Below, in pieces: positions 33,422 to 42,693 of a stretch of 64,000 nucleotides of DNA. Position 1 is the stretch's first letter; every line of letters begins with the position of its first letter. The notes under the pieces were generated by a model. The model was given only the letters and a program-made list of their open reading frames with translations, made no database searches and had not been told where the DNA came from. The stretch comes from Bacteroides sp. M10 (GTDB lineage: Bacteria; Bacteroidota; Bacteroidia; Bacteroidales; Bacteroidaceae): positions 310,001-374,000 of the forward strand of contig NZ_CP060488.1 of assembly GCF_014334015.1 (NCBI RefSeq), in the 5' to 3' direction. The position numbers and the translations under genes are program-made.

Positions 33422-34426
33422 ATGTTGTTAGCGATAGACTTCACGAACCTGCACGAGATATTGCAGGCATTGTATCAGGACATGATGCCGCTCTGCGAGA
33501 AGCTGACGGGTGTAGCCAAGGGAATCGCCGGGCTGGGTGCGCTGTTCTACGTAGCCGCCAAGGTGTGGCAGGCGCTCGCCCGTGCCGAGCCCATCGACGT
33601 GTACCCGCTGCTGCGCCCGTTCGCCATCGGGCTGTGCATCCTCTTCTTCCCCACCTTCGTCATCGGCACGATCAACACGGTGCTCTCGCCCGTGGTGAAG
33701 GGCTGCCACGGGATGCTCGAATCACAGACCTTCGACATGAACCGATACCGGGAACAGAAGGAGACGCTGGAGAGGGAGGCGTTCCGCCGTGACCCGGAGA
33801 AGGCGTATCTGGCGAGCAAGGAGGACTTCGACAAGAAGCTCGACGAGCTGGGCTGGTCGCCCAAGGACTTGAAGACGATGGCGGTGATGTACATTGACCG
33901 GACGGAGTACAACATGAAGCGGAGCATCCGGCTGTGGTTCCAAGAACTGCTCGAACTGCTGTTCCAGTCGGCTGCGCTGGTCATCGACACGATACGGACG
34001 TTCTTCCTGATCGCCCTCTCCATCCTCGGTCCGATAGCGTTCGCCCTCTCGGTCTATGACGGGTTCCAGAGCACGCTCACGCAGTGGATAACGAGGTACA
34101 TCTCCATCTACATGTGGCTGCCCGTGAGCGACCTGTTCAGCTCGGTGCTGGCACGCATCCAAGTGCTGATGCTCACCCGTGACATCGAGGCGATGAGCGA
34201 CCCGACCTTCATCCCGGACAGCTCGAACACGGTGTACATCATCTTTTTAATCATCGGGATATTCGGGTACTTCACCATACCGACCGTCGCCAACTGGATC
34301 ATCATGGCGGGCGGGGTGAGCCACGCCAACCGTGCGATGAACCAGACCGCCACGAAGGTAGGCAACGTCGCCGCCGCAGGTGCGGGCGCAGCCGTGGGGA
34401 ACATCGCCGGAAGGATCGTCAAGTAG
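33422..34426 (+). CDS. traJ: TraJ, VirB6-like inner-membrane protein
   Basis: 334 residues. Membrane segments include GIAGLGALFYVAAKVWQAL, PFAIGLCILFFPTFVIGTI, FFLIALSILGPIAFALSVYD and IIFLIIGIFGYFTIPTVANW, ending in an Ala/Gly-rich tail. Standard TraJ of Bacteroidetes ICEs, forming the inner-membrane channel core. Confidence 0.92.
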   Translation: MLLAIDFTNLHEILQALYQDMMPLCEKLTGVAKGIAGLGALFYVAAKVWQALARAEPIDVYPLLRPFAIGLCILFFPTFVIGTINTVLSPVVKGCHGMLESQTFDMNRYREQKETLEREAFRRDPEKAYLASKEDFDKKLDELGWSPKDLKTMAVMYIDRTEYNMKRSIRLWFQELLELLFQSAALVIDTIRTFFLIALSILGPIAFALSVYDGFQSTLTQWITRYISIYMWLPVSDLFSSVLARIQVLMLTRDIEAMSDPTFIPDSSNTVYIIFLIIGIFGYFTIPTVANWIIMAGGVSHANRAMNQTATKVGNVAAAGAGAAVGNIAGRIVK

Positions 34427-34475
34427 CGGCGGATGTCCCAAGAACATGAGTCATAACGAATAAAAAACCGGAAAC

Positions 34476-35099
34476 ATGGAATTTAAAAGTTTGAAAAATA
34501 TCGAAACGAGCTTCAGGCAGATACGGCTCTTCACGCTGGTATTCGCCTGCCTGTGCGCCGTGGTGACGGGCTTCGCCCTGTGGAAGTCGTACAGCTTCGC
34601 CGAGGCGCAGCGGCAGAAGATCTACGTGCTGGACAACGGCAAGAGCCTGATGCTGGCACTTTCGCAGGACGTGCGGCAGAACCGCCCGGTGGAGGCACGG
34701 GAGCACGTGCGCCGCTTCCACGAGCTGTTCTTCACGCTCTCGCCCGACAAGTCGGCTATCGAGGGCAACATCAGGCGTTCGCTGCTGCTGGCGGACAAGA
34801 GCGCCTTCAACTACTACAAGGACCTCTCGGAAAAGGGGTATTACAACCGCATAATCAGCGGTAATATCAACCAGATGATAGAGATAGACAGCCTGCGGTG
34901 CGACTTCGACAAGTACCCGTACAGCGTGCGGACATTCGCCCGGCAGATCATCCTTAGGGAAAGCTCTGTTACGGAGCGCAGCCTTGTAACCCGCTGCCGC
35001 CTGCTGGATGCGGTCAGGAGCGACAACAACCCGCAGGGCTTCATCATCGAGGGCTTCGAGGTCACGGAGAACAAGGATTTGCAGACCCTCAAACGCTGA
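34476..35099 (+). CDS. traK: TraK, VirB8-like protein
   Basis: 207 residues. Opens with MEFKSLKNIETSFRQIRLFT, then a single membrane helix (LVFACLCAVVTGFALW) and a periplasmic VirB8-type domain (LTPDK-like FFTLSPDKSAIEGNIRRSLL and YNRIISGNINQMIEIDS). VirB8 proteins nucleate the inner-membrane complex. Confidence 0.92.
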   Translation: MEFKSLKNIETSFRQIRLFTLVFACLCAVVTGFALWKSYSFAEAQRQKIYVLDNGKSLMLALSQDVRQNRPVEAREHVRRFHELFFTLSPDKSAIEGNIRRSLLLADKSAFNYYKDLSEKGYYNRIISGNINQMIEIDSLRCDFDKYPYSVRTFARQIILRESSVTERSLVTRCRLLDAVRSDNNPQGFIIEGFEVTENKDLQTLKR

Positions 35100-35104
35100 C
35101 GGCT

Positions 35105-35389
35105 ATGATAAGGAAATTCATCACAAAGGCGCAGGACTGGGCGGACGGGAAGCTCCGCCGCCTCGCCGGGCGTATCTCGCCCGACATGCGTGTGGCAATC
35201 ATCCTCGTGATGCTGGCGGCGTTCGGCGCACTGTCGGTCTATATGACCGTCGCCTCCATCTACCGCATCGGCAGGAACGACGGGAAGGAACTGGGGATAG
35301 AGCATGTCAGGCGCCTGCAATTGCCCAATGACAGTATTATCAACCCTTTTGAAAGCGGACGGCATGGGACTGGCGGAGAGGTTGAGTGA
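35105..35389 (+). CDS. traL: TraL, DUF3989
   Basis: 94 residues with one membrane helix (VAIILVMLAAFGALSVYMTV) in the DUF3989 arrangement, and the tail HVRRLQLPNDSIINPFESGR. Small inner-membrane component of the ICE secretion system. The next gene begins inside its 3' end (26-bp overlap). Confidence 0.88.
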   Translation: MIRKFITKAQDWADGKLRRLAGRISPDMRVAIILVMLAAFGALSVYMTVASIYRIGRNDGKELGIEHVRRLQLPNDSIINPFESGRHGTGGEVE

Positions 35390-36530
35390 GTGGCTGCTCC
35401 GCCGCCGGGAGCGGCAGGAGGAGCGGAACATGAGGCAGGTGACGGCGTATTTCGGAAGCCTGCTGAAAAAGAGGCGTGCGGATGCCGGCGCAATCCTCCA
35501 GTCCGTCAAGGACTACCGGGACTGCCCGGAGGTGACAAGGAAACAGGCGGAGCTGCTGCTGGAACACAGGTTCTTCCGGTACGTGTACCAGACGGGCTAT
35601 CCCGAATGGCGGGCGGTCATGGACGCCCTGAAAGAGACCCGTTACGGGATGCGTGAGGGGGCGGCAATCCCCCGGAGCGTGAGGGAGGCGGCGGAAAGCC
35701 CGATGCTGCGTCTGGCGGCGCAATACAAGGTGCTGGAGCACGAGTACACGAGGCGCAACGCCCCGCAGCCGCTATCCCCCGAAGCGCAGGCGGAACGGGA
35801 TGCGGCGCACCGGCTGCTGAACTGCTGCATGAGGGAGGGCGACCTCGACGCACTGAAAAGGCTTGCCTTGAAAGGCGAGAAACCGGACGACTCGGTGGCC
35901 ATCCGCCACGGGTTGGCGGAAGGCTACCGCAGGCTCGAAGAACTGAGCCGGGAATGGAACGAGGAGATGCGGGGCGACAACCACACCATCATGGAACAGA
36001 TCGAGTTGCGGGAGGCGGACGAGCGGGGCAGGCTGATGCGGCAAGCCGCCGCCCTCTACGAGAGGAAGACGGGCGGCAGACTGCCCGGCGACTATCTGGA
36101 AGCGGTGAAGGCGGAACGGGCGCTGCTCCACGGGCTCGCCCGCCACGGCTGGGACGGTCAGCGGGAAGTCCCGAAGGAGACGGTGGAGAAGTACGGGCTG
36201 ACGGAGGATTTTGCCGGCATCGCCCGGCTGAGGTGGGACTACCACCTGAGCGAGGACAACGGGGACCTCTCCCGTGACTACCCGGAAGCCGCCATCGGAA
36301 GCCACAACCGTGCCATCCGGGAGCGGGCGGCGAAAGAACTGGCAGGTCTGGAAGCGAGGCTGTTTCCCGAAAAGGCGGCAAGCCGGGAACGGAAGGCTGC
36401 ACACCTGCGGGCGGACAACCGGGCAAGCCCCACGGCATCGCTCAAACGGGAACGGAAGGAGCCGCCCGGCAAGCGGCAAGCCGGGGAGACAGACAGGCGG
36501 AAGCCCCCGGTAAGGAGAATCAGAATGTAG
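35364..36530 (+). CDS. Hypothetical coiled protein between TraL and TraM
   Basis: 388 residues, highly charged and helical with a Pro/Arg/Lys-rich tail (KRERKEPPGKRQAGETDRRK). No membrane segment, signal or recognised domain. It is not part of the classical CTnDOT tra set; the overlap with traL and the intact reading frame suggest a true, cotranscribed gene added to this operon. ATG 35364 was chosen from the overlap and the start MGLAERLSEWLLRRRERQ. Confidence 0.78.
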   Translation: MGLAERLSEWLLRRRERQEERNMRQVTAYFGSLLKKRRADAGAILQSVKDYRDCPEVTRKQAELLLEHRFFRYVYQTGYPEWRAVMDALKETRYGMREGAAIPRSVREAAESPMLRLAAQYKVLEHEYTRRNAPQPLSPEAQAERDAAHRLLNCCMREGDLDALKRLALKGEKPDDSVAIRHGLAEGYRRLEELSREWNEEMRGDNHTIMEQIELREADERGRLMRQAAALYERKTGGRLPGDYLEAVKAERALLHGLARHGWDGQREVPKETVEKYGLTEDFAGIARLRWDYHLSEDNGDLSRDYPEAAIGSHNRAIRERAAKELAGLEARLFPEKAASRERKAAHLRADNRASPTASLKRERKEPPGKRQAGETDRRKPPVRRIRM

Positions 36531-36550
36531 GACAACCATAAATTTTTGAC

Positions 36551-37942
36551 ATGATGGAAGAACAGAACCAAGAAAAAGCAACGGCAACGCAGCACGTAAA
36601 GGCGGCGGATGCCGCAGCCCCGGAGACGGGGAACGGAAAGAAGGAGGACAAGGGCGGCGGGAAAAAGGAGAAGAAGACTGCCAAGCCGCTCACCCCGAAA
36701 CAGTTGCAGCAACGGAAGAAGCTGATGGTATATCCGCTGATGGGCTTGCTGTTCCTCGGCTCGATGTGGCTGATATTCGCGCCTTCGGAAAAGCGGGAGG
36801 TGAACCGGGACACCGTGGGGGCGTTCAACGCCGACATCCCCCTGCCGGAGAACGACGGGATCATCGGCGACAAGCGGAAAGCCTACGAGCAGGCGCAGGC
36901 GGAAAGGCGGCAGGCAGAGAAGGTGCGCTCGCTGGAGGACTTCGCCTTCTCCGAAGAGAGCGATGCGGACGGGGTGGAAATGGAACTGCCGGACAGCGAG
37001 CCGGAACGGGAACCGTTCAGGGACTACTCGGGCAACGGCGGCCGCCGCTCCTCCGTCGCCGCCTACCGGGACATCAACCGGAAACTCGGCTCGTTCTACG
37101 AGGAGCCGAAGGTGGACGGGGAAAAGGAGGAGCTGAAAAGGCAGGTGGAGGAACTGACCGCCAAACTGGAAGAAAGGGAACGGCAGGCGGGCGGAATCGA
37201 CGATCAGGTGGCACTGATGGAGAAGAGCTACGAGCTTGCCGCCAAGTACATGGGGCAGAACGGGCAGGACGGCGCAACCGTGCAGGCACCCGCCACCGGG
37301 CAGGGCGGCAACGGTCTGGGACAGCCCGCCGTGGCGGTGCAGGCGGCACGGGAGCGGACGGTATCGGGGCTGCAACAGCCATTGAGCGATGCGGAGTTCA
37401 TGCGGCGGTACAGCCAGCCGAGGAACTACGGCTTCAACACGGCGGTGGGCAGCGGGTACGCCCTCGGGAAGAACACGATAGCCGCCTGCATCCACCAAGA
37501 CCAGACGGTTATGGACGGTCAGCAGGTGAAGCTCCGGCTGCTCGAACCGTTGCAGGCGGGAAACTTGACCATCCCACGCAATACGGTGGTATCCGGTACA
37601 GGCAAGGTGCAGGGGGAACGGCTCGACATCACGGTATCGTCCGTCCAGTACCAAGGTAACATATTGCCGGTGGAATTGGCGGTCTATGACAACGAGGGAA
37701 TGAAAGGGCTGTGCATAGAAACCTCACTGGAGCGGGAAGCGGCAAAGGAGGCGATGGCGAACATCGGCGGCGGGCTGGGAACGAGCATCTCGTTCGCACG
37801 GAGCGCCGGGCAACAGGTGGCGATGGACATCACCCGTGGGCTGATGCAGGGCGGCAGCCAGTACCTCGCCAAGAAGTTCCGCACGGTAAAGGTGCACCTG
37901 AAAGCGGGTGATCCGCTGATGCTCTACGCCAAACAACAATAA
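36551..37942 (+). CDS. traM: TraM, VirB10-like protein
   Basis: 463 residues. Cytoplasmic Lys/Glu-rich N-terminus, one membrane helix (LMVYPLMGLLFLGSMWLIF, about 58-76), a coiled-coil and Gln/Gly linker, then the C-terminal TraM domain with IAACIHQDQTVMDGQQVKLR and YQGNILPVELAVYDNEGMKG. VirB10-type bridge between inner and outer membranes. Confidence 0.93.
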   Translation: MMEEQNQEKATATQHVKAADAAAPETGNGKKEDKGGGKKEKKTAKPLTPKQLQQRKKLMVYPLMGLLFLGSMWLIFAPSEKREVNRDTVGAFNADIPLPENDGIIGDKRKAYEQAQAERRQAEKVRSLEDFAFSEESDADGVEMELPDSEPEREPFRDYSGNGGRRSSVAAYRDINRKLGSFYEEPKVDGEKEELKRQVEELTAKLEERERQAGGIDDQVALMEKSYELAAKYMGQNGQDGATVQAPATGQGGNGLGQPAVAVQAARERTVSGLQQPLSDAEFMRRYSQPRNYGFNTAVGSGYALGKNTIAACIHQDQTVMDGQQVKLRLLEPLQAGNLTIPRNTVVSGTGKVQGERLDITVSSVQYQGNILPVELAVYDNEGMKGLCIETSLEREAAKEAMANIGGGLGTSISFARSAGQQVAMDITRGLMQGGSQYLAKKFRTVKVHLKAGDPLMLYAKQQ

Positions 37943-37978
37943 ATCAACAGATTATAAAACCATTAAAAAGTAAAGACA

Positions 37979-38917
37979 ATGAAAAAGATTTTTGGATGGG
38001 TCGCCCTGCTTGTGGGCATGGTGACGGGTGCGAACGCACAGGTGAACGACACGATACAGCGGACCACGGGCAATGACCTGTATCAGGGGATTACACGGAA
38101 GCTACCCTACCGGCAGATGGTTACGCCCCACGGGGTGCAGGTGACGTTCGCCAAGACGGTGCATATCATCTTCCCCTCGGCGGTGCGGTACGTGGATTTG
38201 GGAAGCGACCGGATTATCGCCGGGAAAGCGGACGGTGCGGAGAACGTGATCCGGGTGAAGGCGACGACCGAGGGGTTTCCGGGGGAAACGAACTTTTCCG
38301 TCATCTGCGAGGACGGGAGCTTCTATTCGTTCAATGCCCGGTATGCGCATGAGCCGGAGATGCTGAACATCGAGATGAAGGATTTTTTGGAGAACGGGGA
38401 CACGACGGACTTTTCGCATACCCGCATGAACATCCATTTCCGTGAGCTGGCAGGCGAAAGCCCGCTCTTGGTGAAGCTGATCATGCAGAGCATCTACAAG
38501 GAGGACAGGCGGGAGATCCGGCACTTGGGCTGCAAACGCTTCGGGGTGCAGTTCCTCCTGAAATCCATCCACTCGCACAACGGGCTGTTCTATTTCCACA
38601 CGGAAACGAGGAACAGGTCGAACGTGGCTTTCCGGACGGACTTTATCCGGTTCAAGATCGTGGACAAGAAAGTGCCGAAGCGCACCGCCATTCAGGAGCG
38701 GGTGATAGACCCGGTGCGCAGCTACAACGAGGTGCTGGTGACGGAGGGGAAAAGCGACGTGCGCACGGTGTATGCCGTCCCGCAGTTCACCATACCGGAC
38801 GACAAGCTGCTGGTCATCGAGCTGTTCGAGAAGGACGGCGGCAGGCACCAGACCATCCGGGTGGAGAACGCCGACCTCGTGGCGGCAAGACAGATTAACG
38901 AACTGAAAATTAAGTAA
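37979..38917 (+). CDS. traN: TraN, DUF4138 (VirB9-like)
   Basis: 312 residues. Signal peptide (ALLVGMVTGANAQ), then the conserved N-terminal beta domain (VTFAKTVHIIFPSAVRYVDL, GSDRIIAGKADGAENVIRVK) and a C-terminal domain. Outer-membrane core component pairing with TraM. Confidence 0.93.
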   Translation: MKKIFGWVALLVGMVTGANAQVNDTIQRTTGNDLYQGITRKLPYRQMVTPHGVQVTFAKTVHIIFPSAVRYVDLGSDRIIAGKADGAENVIRVKATTEGFPGETNFSVICEDGSFYSFNARYAHEPEMLNIEMKDFLENGDTTDFSHTRMNIHFRELAGESPLLVKLIMQSIYKEDRREIRHLGCKRFGVQFLLKSIHSHNGLFYFHTETRNRSNVAFRTDFIRFKIVDKKVPKRTAIQERVIDPVRSYNEVLVTEGKSDVRTVYAVPQFTIPDDKLLVIELFEKDGGRHQTIRVENADLVAARQINELKIK

Positions 38918-38920
38918 GCG

Positions 38921-39502
38921 ATGAAAAGGTTACTGTTCATTATCCTGCTTTTCGGGGTGTGCCTGCATGTGAACCAGGCACACGCCCAACGGTGCCTGCC
39001 CGGAATGAGGGGCATACAGCTCACGGGCGGGCTGTCGGACAACATGCGCTGGAAAAACGGCGACGGCTTCGGCTACCACGCCGGGATAGCGGTGAGCACC
39101 TACACGAAGAACGCCCACCATTGGGTGGTCGGTGCGGAATACTTGGAGAAGCGGTACGGCTACCGGGACTGCCTCTATCCGGCGAGCCAGTTCACGGGCG
39201 AGGGCGGCTATTACCTGAACTTCCTGTCAGACCGGAAGAAGACGTTCTTCGCCGCACTGGGGCTGTCCGCCCTTGCCGGGTACGAGACGGTGAACTGGGG
39301 CGAGAGCCTGCTGCCGGACGGCTCCCGGCTCACGGATGAGGACAATTTCATCTACGGGGGTGCGCTGACGCTGGAGCTGTCCGCCTACGTGACGGACAAG
39401 ATTGTCTTGCTGGTAAACGGTCGCCAAAGGGTGCTGTTCGGCGGCGACTGCGGGAAGTTCCACACGCAGGTCGGCGTGGGAATACGTTTTATGATTCGAT
39501 AA
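38921..39502 (+). CDS. traO: TraO, outer-membrane-associated conjugation protein
   Basis: 193 residues. Signal peptide (LLFIILLFGVCLHVNQAHAQ) and a beta-rich body with LTGGLSDNMRW and KIVLLVNGRQRVLFG, ending in the aromatic-containing GVGIRFMIR typical of outer-membrane barrel ends. TraO family of Bacteroidetes ICEs. It begins 3 bp after traN. Confidence 0.9.
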   Translation: MKRLLFIILLFGVCLHVNQAHAQRCLPGMRGIQLTGGLSDNMRWKNGDGFGYHAGIAVSTYTKNAHHWVVGAEYLEKRYGYRDCLYPASQFTGEGGYYLNFLSDRKKTFFAALGLSALAGYETVNWGESLLPDGSRLTDEDNFIYGGALTLELSAYVTDKIVLLVNGRQRVLFGGDCGKFHTQVGVGIRFMIR

Positions 39503-39526
39503 CTGCTATATTATAATAATGTATAT

Positions 39527-39976
39527 ATGAGGACAATGATTTATAAAATACTCACGGGCTGCTACATCGTGGCCGCCCTCGTGCTGGTCGCAGCCTGTAA
39601 TGACGGGCTGGACATTCAGACGAAATACCCGTTCACGGTGGAGACGATGCCCGTCCCGAAGGAGCTGAAAGTGAACGAGACAGCGGAGATACGGTGCGAG
39701 CTGAAACGGGAAGGACGCTGGGAGGACACCCGGTACACGATCCGCTGGTTCCTCTTCGACGGGGAAGGGACGCTCAAACTGGATGACGGCACGGTGCTGC
39801 TGCCCAATGACCGCTACCCGCTGGAGAAAGAGACGTTCCGGCTCTATTACACCCCGCTGTCGGACGAACAGAGCGGCTTCACCGTCTGGGTGGAGGACTC
39901 GGACGGTCAGGCGGTCGAGCTGGAGTTCGACTTCAATGCGGACAACGACAAGGAGGACGGGTATGGAACGGAATGA
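39527..39976 (+). CDS. traQ: TraQ, DUF3872 lipoprotein
   Basis: 149 residues. Lipoprotein signal (YIVAALVLVAACNDGLDIQ) followed by one Ig-like DUF3872 domain with YPFTVETMPVPKELKVNETA and RYTIRWFLFDGEGTLKLDDG. In CTnDOT the primase TraP lies between TraO and TraQ; here it is absent, so TraQ follows TraO directly. Confidence 0.88.
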   Translation: MRTMIYKILTGCYIVAALVLVAACNDGLDIQTKYPFTVETMPVPKELKVNETAEIRCELKREGRWEDTRYTIRWFLFDGEGTLKLDDGTVLLPNDRYPLEKETFRLYYTPLSDEQSGFTVWVEDSDGQAVELEFDFNADNDKEDGYGTE

Positions 39977-40619
39977 ACTGGTTCTATACCTCGACATACC
40001 GGAATTTTCCGAAGCCCTGCATGCCTCGAAGTGGCGGACGGACATTGTCCTTCCACAAGCGGGGGACAATATATGTCCGGAAAACCTGTTGTCGGAGAAA
40101 ACGCTCGCCATGCTGGAGACGGTTTCCGCCGGGGAGGTCTGGGAAGACATGAAGGACGACTGCCGGACCATGCGCCGGGTCGTGGAGCACGAGCTGTTCC
40201 GGGTGACGGAACGGGGATTTCACCTGCGCAGGGACGGGACACCGTGCTGCACGCTGACGCTGCAAAGATACCGTGTGCACGATGCCGGAAGGCGGATGAA
40301 AACAGAAGTGCCGCCACCTTGTCCAGCCCGGGGCGTGGAACGGAAAAGCGGGAAAATCCGGTTTTATTTCCGGAAATACTTTGTGCATATCGACGTGCCG
40401 GACACGCTGTCGCAATACCCGGAGGTGCGTGAGTTCGTGAACATAAAGTCGCTGCTCTCGGAGGCGGATAGAAAACTGCTGGCGGAAACGGAATGCGATG
40501 AAGCGGAAAGCCTGCTGGAACGGATAGAGAATGAAGGCTATTGCCATGTCCGGGCGAGGTGCTGGACGCCGGACGAGGAGAGCGGCGGATGGATGTGCGT
40601 GTTGTCGGTGGATGTTTAA
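39963..40619 (+). CDS. Hypothetical protein after traQ
   Basis: 218 residues, not recognised, cytosolic. It overlaps traQ by 14 bp. Notable segments: the N-terminus ELVLYLDIPEFSEALHASKW and the centre KIRFYFRKYFVHIDVPDTLS. The overlap and GC-rich codon use argue for a real operon gene. It lies where other ICEs have TraP, lysozyme-like or similar accessory genes. Confidence 0.75.
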   Translation: MERNELVLYLDIPEFSEALHASKWRTDIVLPQAGDNICPENLLSEKTLAMLETVSAGEVWEDMKDDCRTMRRVVEHELFRVTERGFHLRRDGTPCCTLTLQRYRVHDAGRRMKTEVPPPCPARGVERKSGKIRFYFRKYFVHIDVPDTLSQYPEVREFVNIKSLLSEADRKLLAETECDEAESLLERIENEGYCHVRARCWTPDEESGGWMCVLSVDV

Positions 40620-40650
40620 AGGGGTTTATAACAAGAAAAAATGTAAAAAC

Positions 40651-41499
40651 ATGGAACGAGAAGAAAGAATGTATCAGGTGCCTTTAGAGATGATATGCAG
40701 GCACGACCGCACGGCGGAGGTCTGCCGTGCCGCCGTTGAAGAGGACGGCTGGCAGTTGGAGAACGTGCCCGAAGAGTTGAAGACGCCGGAACTGTGCCGG
40801 AAGGCGCTGGAAACGGAAGCGGGGTTCGGGAACGACTTCCACCGGGGGCTGGTCCAGCATATCCCGTCCCCGGAGGTGTGCATGGAGGTGCTGAAGGAGT
40901 GCCGGGAGAACAACCCGGAAGAACTCTACGGGGTGGCGGTGGCTATCCGCCCGGAGGTGATGAACGGCGAAATGGCGGACTTCCTGCTGCCGCTGGACGG
41001 CAGGTGCATCAGCATCCTGCCCGTACACCTGCAAACGCCGGAGCGGGTGCGGGTGGCGGTGGAAACGTCGGGGATGTCCGCCGTCGGGCGTGGCGGAGTG
41101 CCGAAAAGCCTGCTCACGCCCGAGGTGTATGTCAGGTGCGCCGCCCACAGCCGGGAGTCGCTGATGATGATCCCGTGGGCGGAACGCTCGCCGGAGGTCT
41201 GCCTGATGGCGAAGACACTGTACCCGGACTGGGTGAGGAATCACCCGGAGTTCGTGCCGGAGAGCGTGCGTAACCAAGACAGCATCTACACGCTGAACAG
41301 CCTGATGGAAAGCCTGACGGGGGAAAAGTTCAGCTACCGGCAAATGACGGACTTCTACAACGGGAAGCCGCTGGAGGTGAAACGGATGGAGACGCCGGAC
41401 GGCGTGCAGAAGGACAAGTCGGTGAAGTTCGACAAGGAGACGGGGAAGTTCTCCTTCTCCGACATCCGGCAGGAGCGGAAACGGGGGTTGAAGATGTAG
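40651..41499 (+). CDS. DUF4116-like repeat protein
   Basis: 282 residues made of repeated units with the pattern TPE-(L/V)C-(R/M)-(K/E)AL, such as LKTPELCRKALETEAGFGND, IPSPEVCMEVLKECRENNPE and RSPEVCLMAKTLYPDWVRNH. These resemble DUF4116 helical repeats. The C-terminal 80 residues are different (KFSYRQMTDFYNGKPLEVKR). Last gene of the tra operon, followed by a terminator. Function unknown. Confidence 0.8.
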   Translation: MEREERMYQVPLEMICRHDRTAEVCRAAVEEDGWQLENVPEELKTPELCRKALETEAGFGNDFHRGLVQHIPSPEVCMEVLKECRENNPEELYGVAVAIRPEVMNGEMADFLLPLDGRCISILPVHLQTPERVRVAVETSGMSAVGRGGVPKSLLTPEVYVRCAAHSRESLMMIPWAERSPEVCLMAKTLYPDWVRNHPEFVPESVRNQDSIYTLNSLMESLTGEKFSYRQMTDFYNGKPLEVKRMETPDGVQKDKSVKFDKETGKFSFSDIRQERKRGLKM

Positions 41500-41517
41500 C
41501 GTGAGCCGGACGAAATG

Positions 41518-41545
41518 GAAAGCATCCTTCGGGATGCTTTTTTCA
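41518..41545 (+). terminator. Rho-independent terminator of the tra operon
   Basis: GCATCC-TTC-GGGATGC stem followed by TTTTTT, about 20 bp after the last tra-operon stop. Confidence 0.85.
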
Positions 41546-41567
41546 TATCCGCCCTGCCGCTTTCCGG

Positions 41568-41622
41568 TTTCTTTTGCTTCTTGTTCTTTTCCCGCCCCGC
41601 TCACGAAAGAAAAGAAGTGCGA
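41568..41622. repeat. TTTCTTT/AAAGAAA intergenic hairpin repeat, copy 1
   Basis: TTTCTTTTGCTTCTTGTTCT, then CCGCCCCGCTCACGAAAGAA: inverted pyrimidine/purine arms around a GC-rich centre with GCTCACGAAAGAAA. Other copies near 42310, 43322 and 45182. Confidence 0.65.
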
Positions 41623-41650
41623 AACGGATAGCGAATAAAAAAGGGGACGC

Positions 41651-42094
41651 TTAAAGCATCCCCTCGTCCGTGTAGCTGAGGTAGGTGTCCTCGGTCAGTA
41701 TGATGTGGTCCAAAAGCTGTATGCCGATTGCCTCGCAGCCTTTCTTCAACTGGCTGGTCAGGTTGTTGTCCGGCGTGCTCGCCACGGTCGAGCCGGAAGG
41801 GTGGTTGTGCGAGAGGATGATTCCCGAGGCGTGGGAGACGAGAGCCGTCTGGAGGACGATGCGTATGTCCACCACCGTGCTGTTCATGCCGCTGCGTGAG
41901 ACGCACGAGACGCCCAGCAGCCTGCCTGCGCCGTTCAGGTACATCGCCCAGCACTCCTCGTGGTGCTGCATACAGTCCTCGTAGAAGGTCTTGAGGATGT
42001 CGTAAGACTCCTTGGAAGAGTGGATTCTAACTCTCTTGGATGCGTCAGCGTCCTTGTAACTTACGGTGATTTGAGGAAAAGACAGTGTATTCAT
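41651..42094 (-). CDS. radC: RadC-like JAB-domain protein
   Basis: 147 residues, the C-terminal RadC/JAMM domain only. The metal motif is SHNHPSGS with a following Asp (TPDNNLT), plus the opening block VSRSGMNSTVVDIRIVLQTA. Such short RadC-like proteins are common on mobile elements of Bacteroidetes. Their role is not known; a true DNA-repair role is doubtful. Confidence 0.9.
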   Translation of the reverse strand: MNTLSFPQITVSYKDADASKRVRIHSSKESYDILKTFYEDCMQHHEECWAMYLNGAGRLLGVSCVSRSGMNSTVVDIRIVLQTALVSHASGIILSHNHPSGSTVASTPDNNLTSQLKKGCEAIGIQLLDHIILTEDTYLSYTDEGML

Positions 42095-42471
42095 AATGCA
42101 AAAAATTAAAAGTGAAACATTTATTTTTTGCTTTGGGGCACGGGGAAAGAACGGACTTCATGCAAGGCTTTTGCGTGGAATACGACCCGAAGGTGTGGAG
42201 ATTGCGCGCAAAACCGTCAGGTTCAGCCTTGCTACTTGTCCGTTTTTCCCCGTAGGTTTGCTAAAAAATGAGTGTGGAGCTTGGCTAAAAATCCGGTGGG
42301 TCAAAGGGTTTCTTTTTGCTTCTTTGTCTTTTCCCGCCCACGGCTCACCGAAAGAAAAAGAAGTGCGTCCGAAAATCGGGTCAATCCTTTCCCACGGGCG
42401 GGTAAAAATAGAAGTCCGGGCGGATCGCTACCCGTCCCGGACTTCCGGCGATGAAACATAGAGGGGGAATG
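42095..42471. other. Intergenic region upstream of radC
   Basis: 377 bp with an open frame (42096-42461) of low-complexity codon use that I do not accept. It contains copy 2 of the TTTCTTT/AAAGAAA hairpin repeat (about 42306-42367). Nothing else seen. Confidence 0.5.
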
Positions 42472-42693
42472 TTATGGCTTGATTTCCCCCGTTGCGATTA
42501 AATTCCCGTCCGAATAATACGCTATCTTCCCGTAGGTAAATCCCATGTCGGGAATGGCTACGAAAGCGATATAGTCCGAATACTCCCTGCCTTTGAGGTT
42601 CTTCCCGACAAGGTTGTTGAATATCATGGGGATGCTATGACCGTCCCCGCTGTAAAGGACGGTTTTCCCGTTCTGTCTGATTTCCCGCTTCAT
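42472..42693 (-). CDS. Small hypothetical ICE protein
   Basis: 73 residues: MKREIRQNGKTVLYSGDGHS then YIAFVAIPDMGFTYGKIAYY. Beta-rich, no known domain. The start overlaps the stop of the preceding gene (42690) by 4 bp, indicating coupled translation and supporting it as real. Confidence 0.72.
   Translation of the reverse strand: MKREIRQNGKTVLYSGDGHSIPMIFNNLVGKNLKGREYSDYIAFVAIPDMGFTYGKIAYYSDGNLIATGEIKP

Noticed and set aside
42096..42461. A 121-codon open frame between radC and the small hypothetical gene
   Set aside because: It covers a hairpin repeat, has poor codon character and no recognisable domain or start context.
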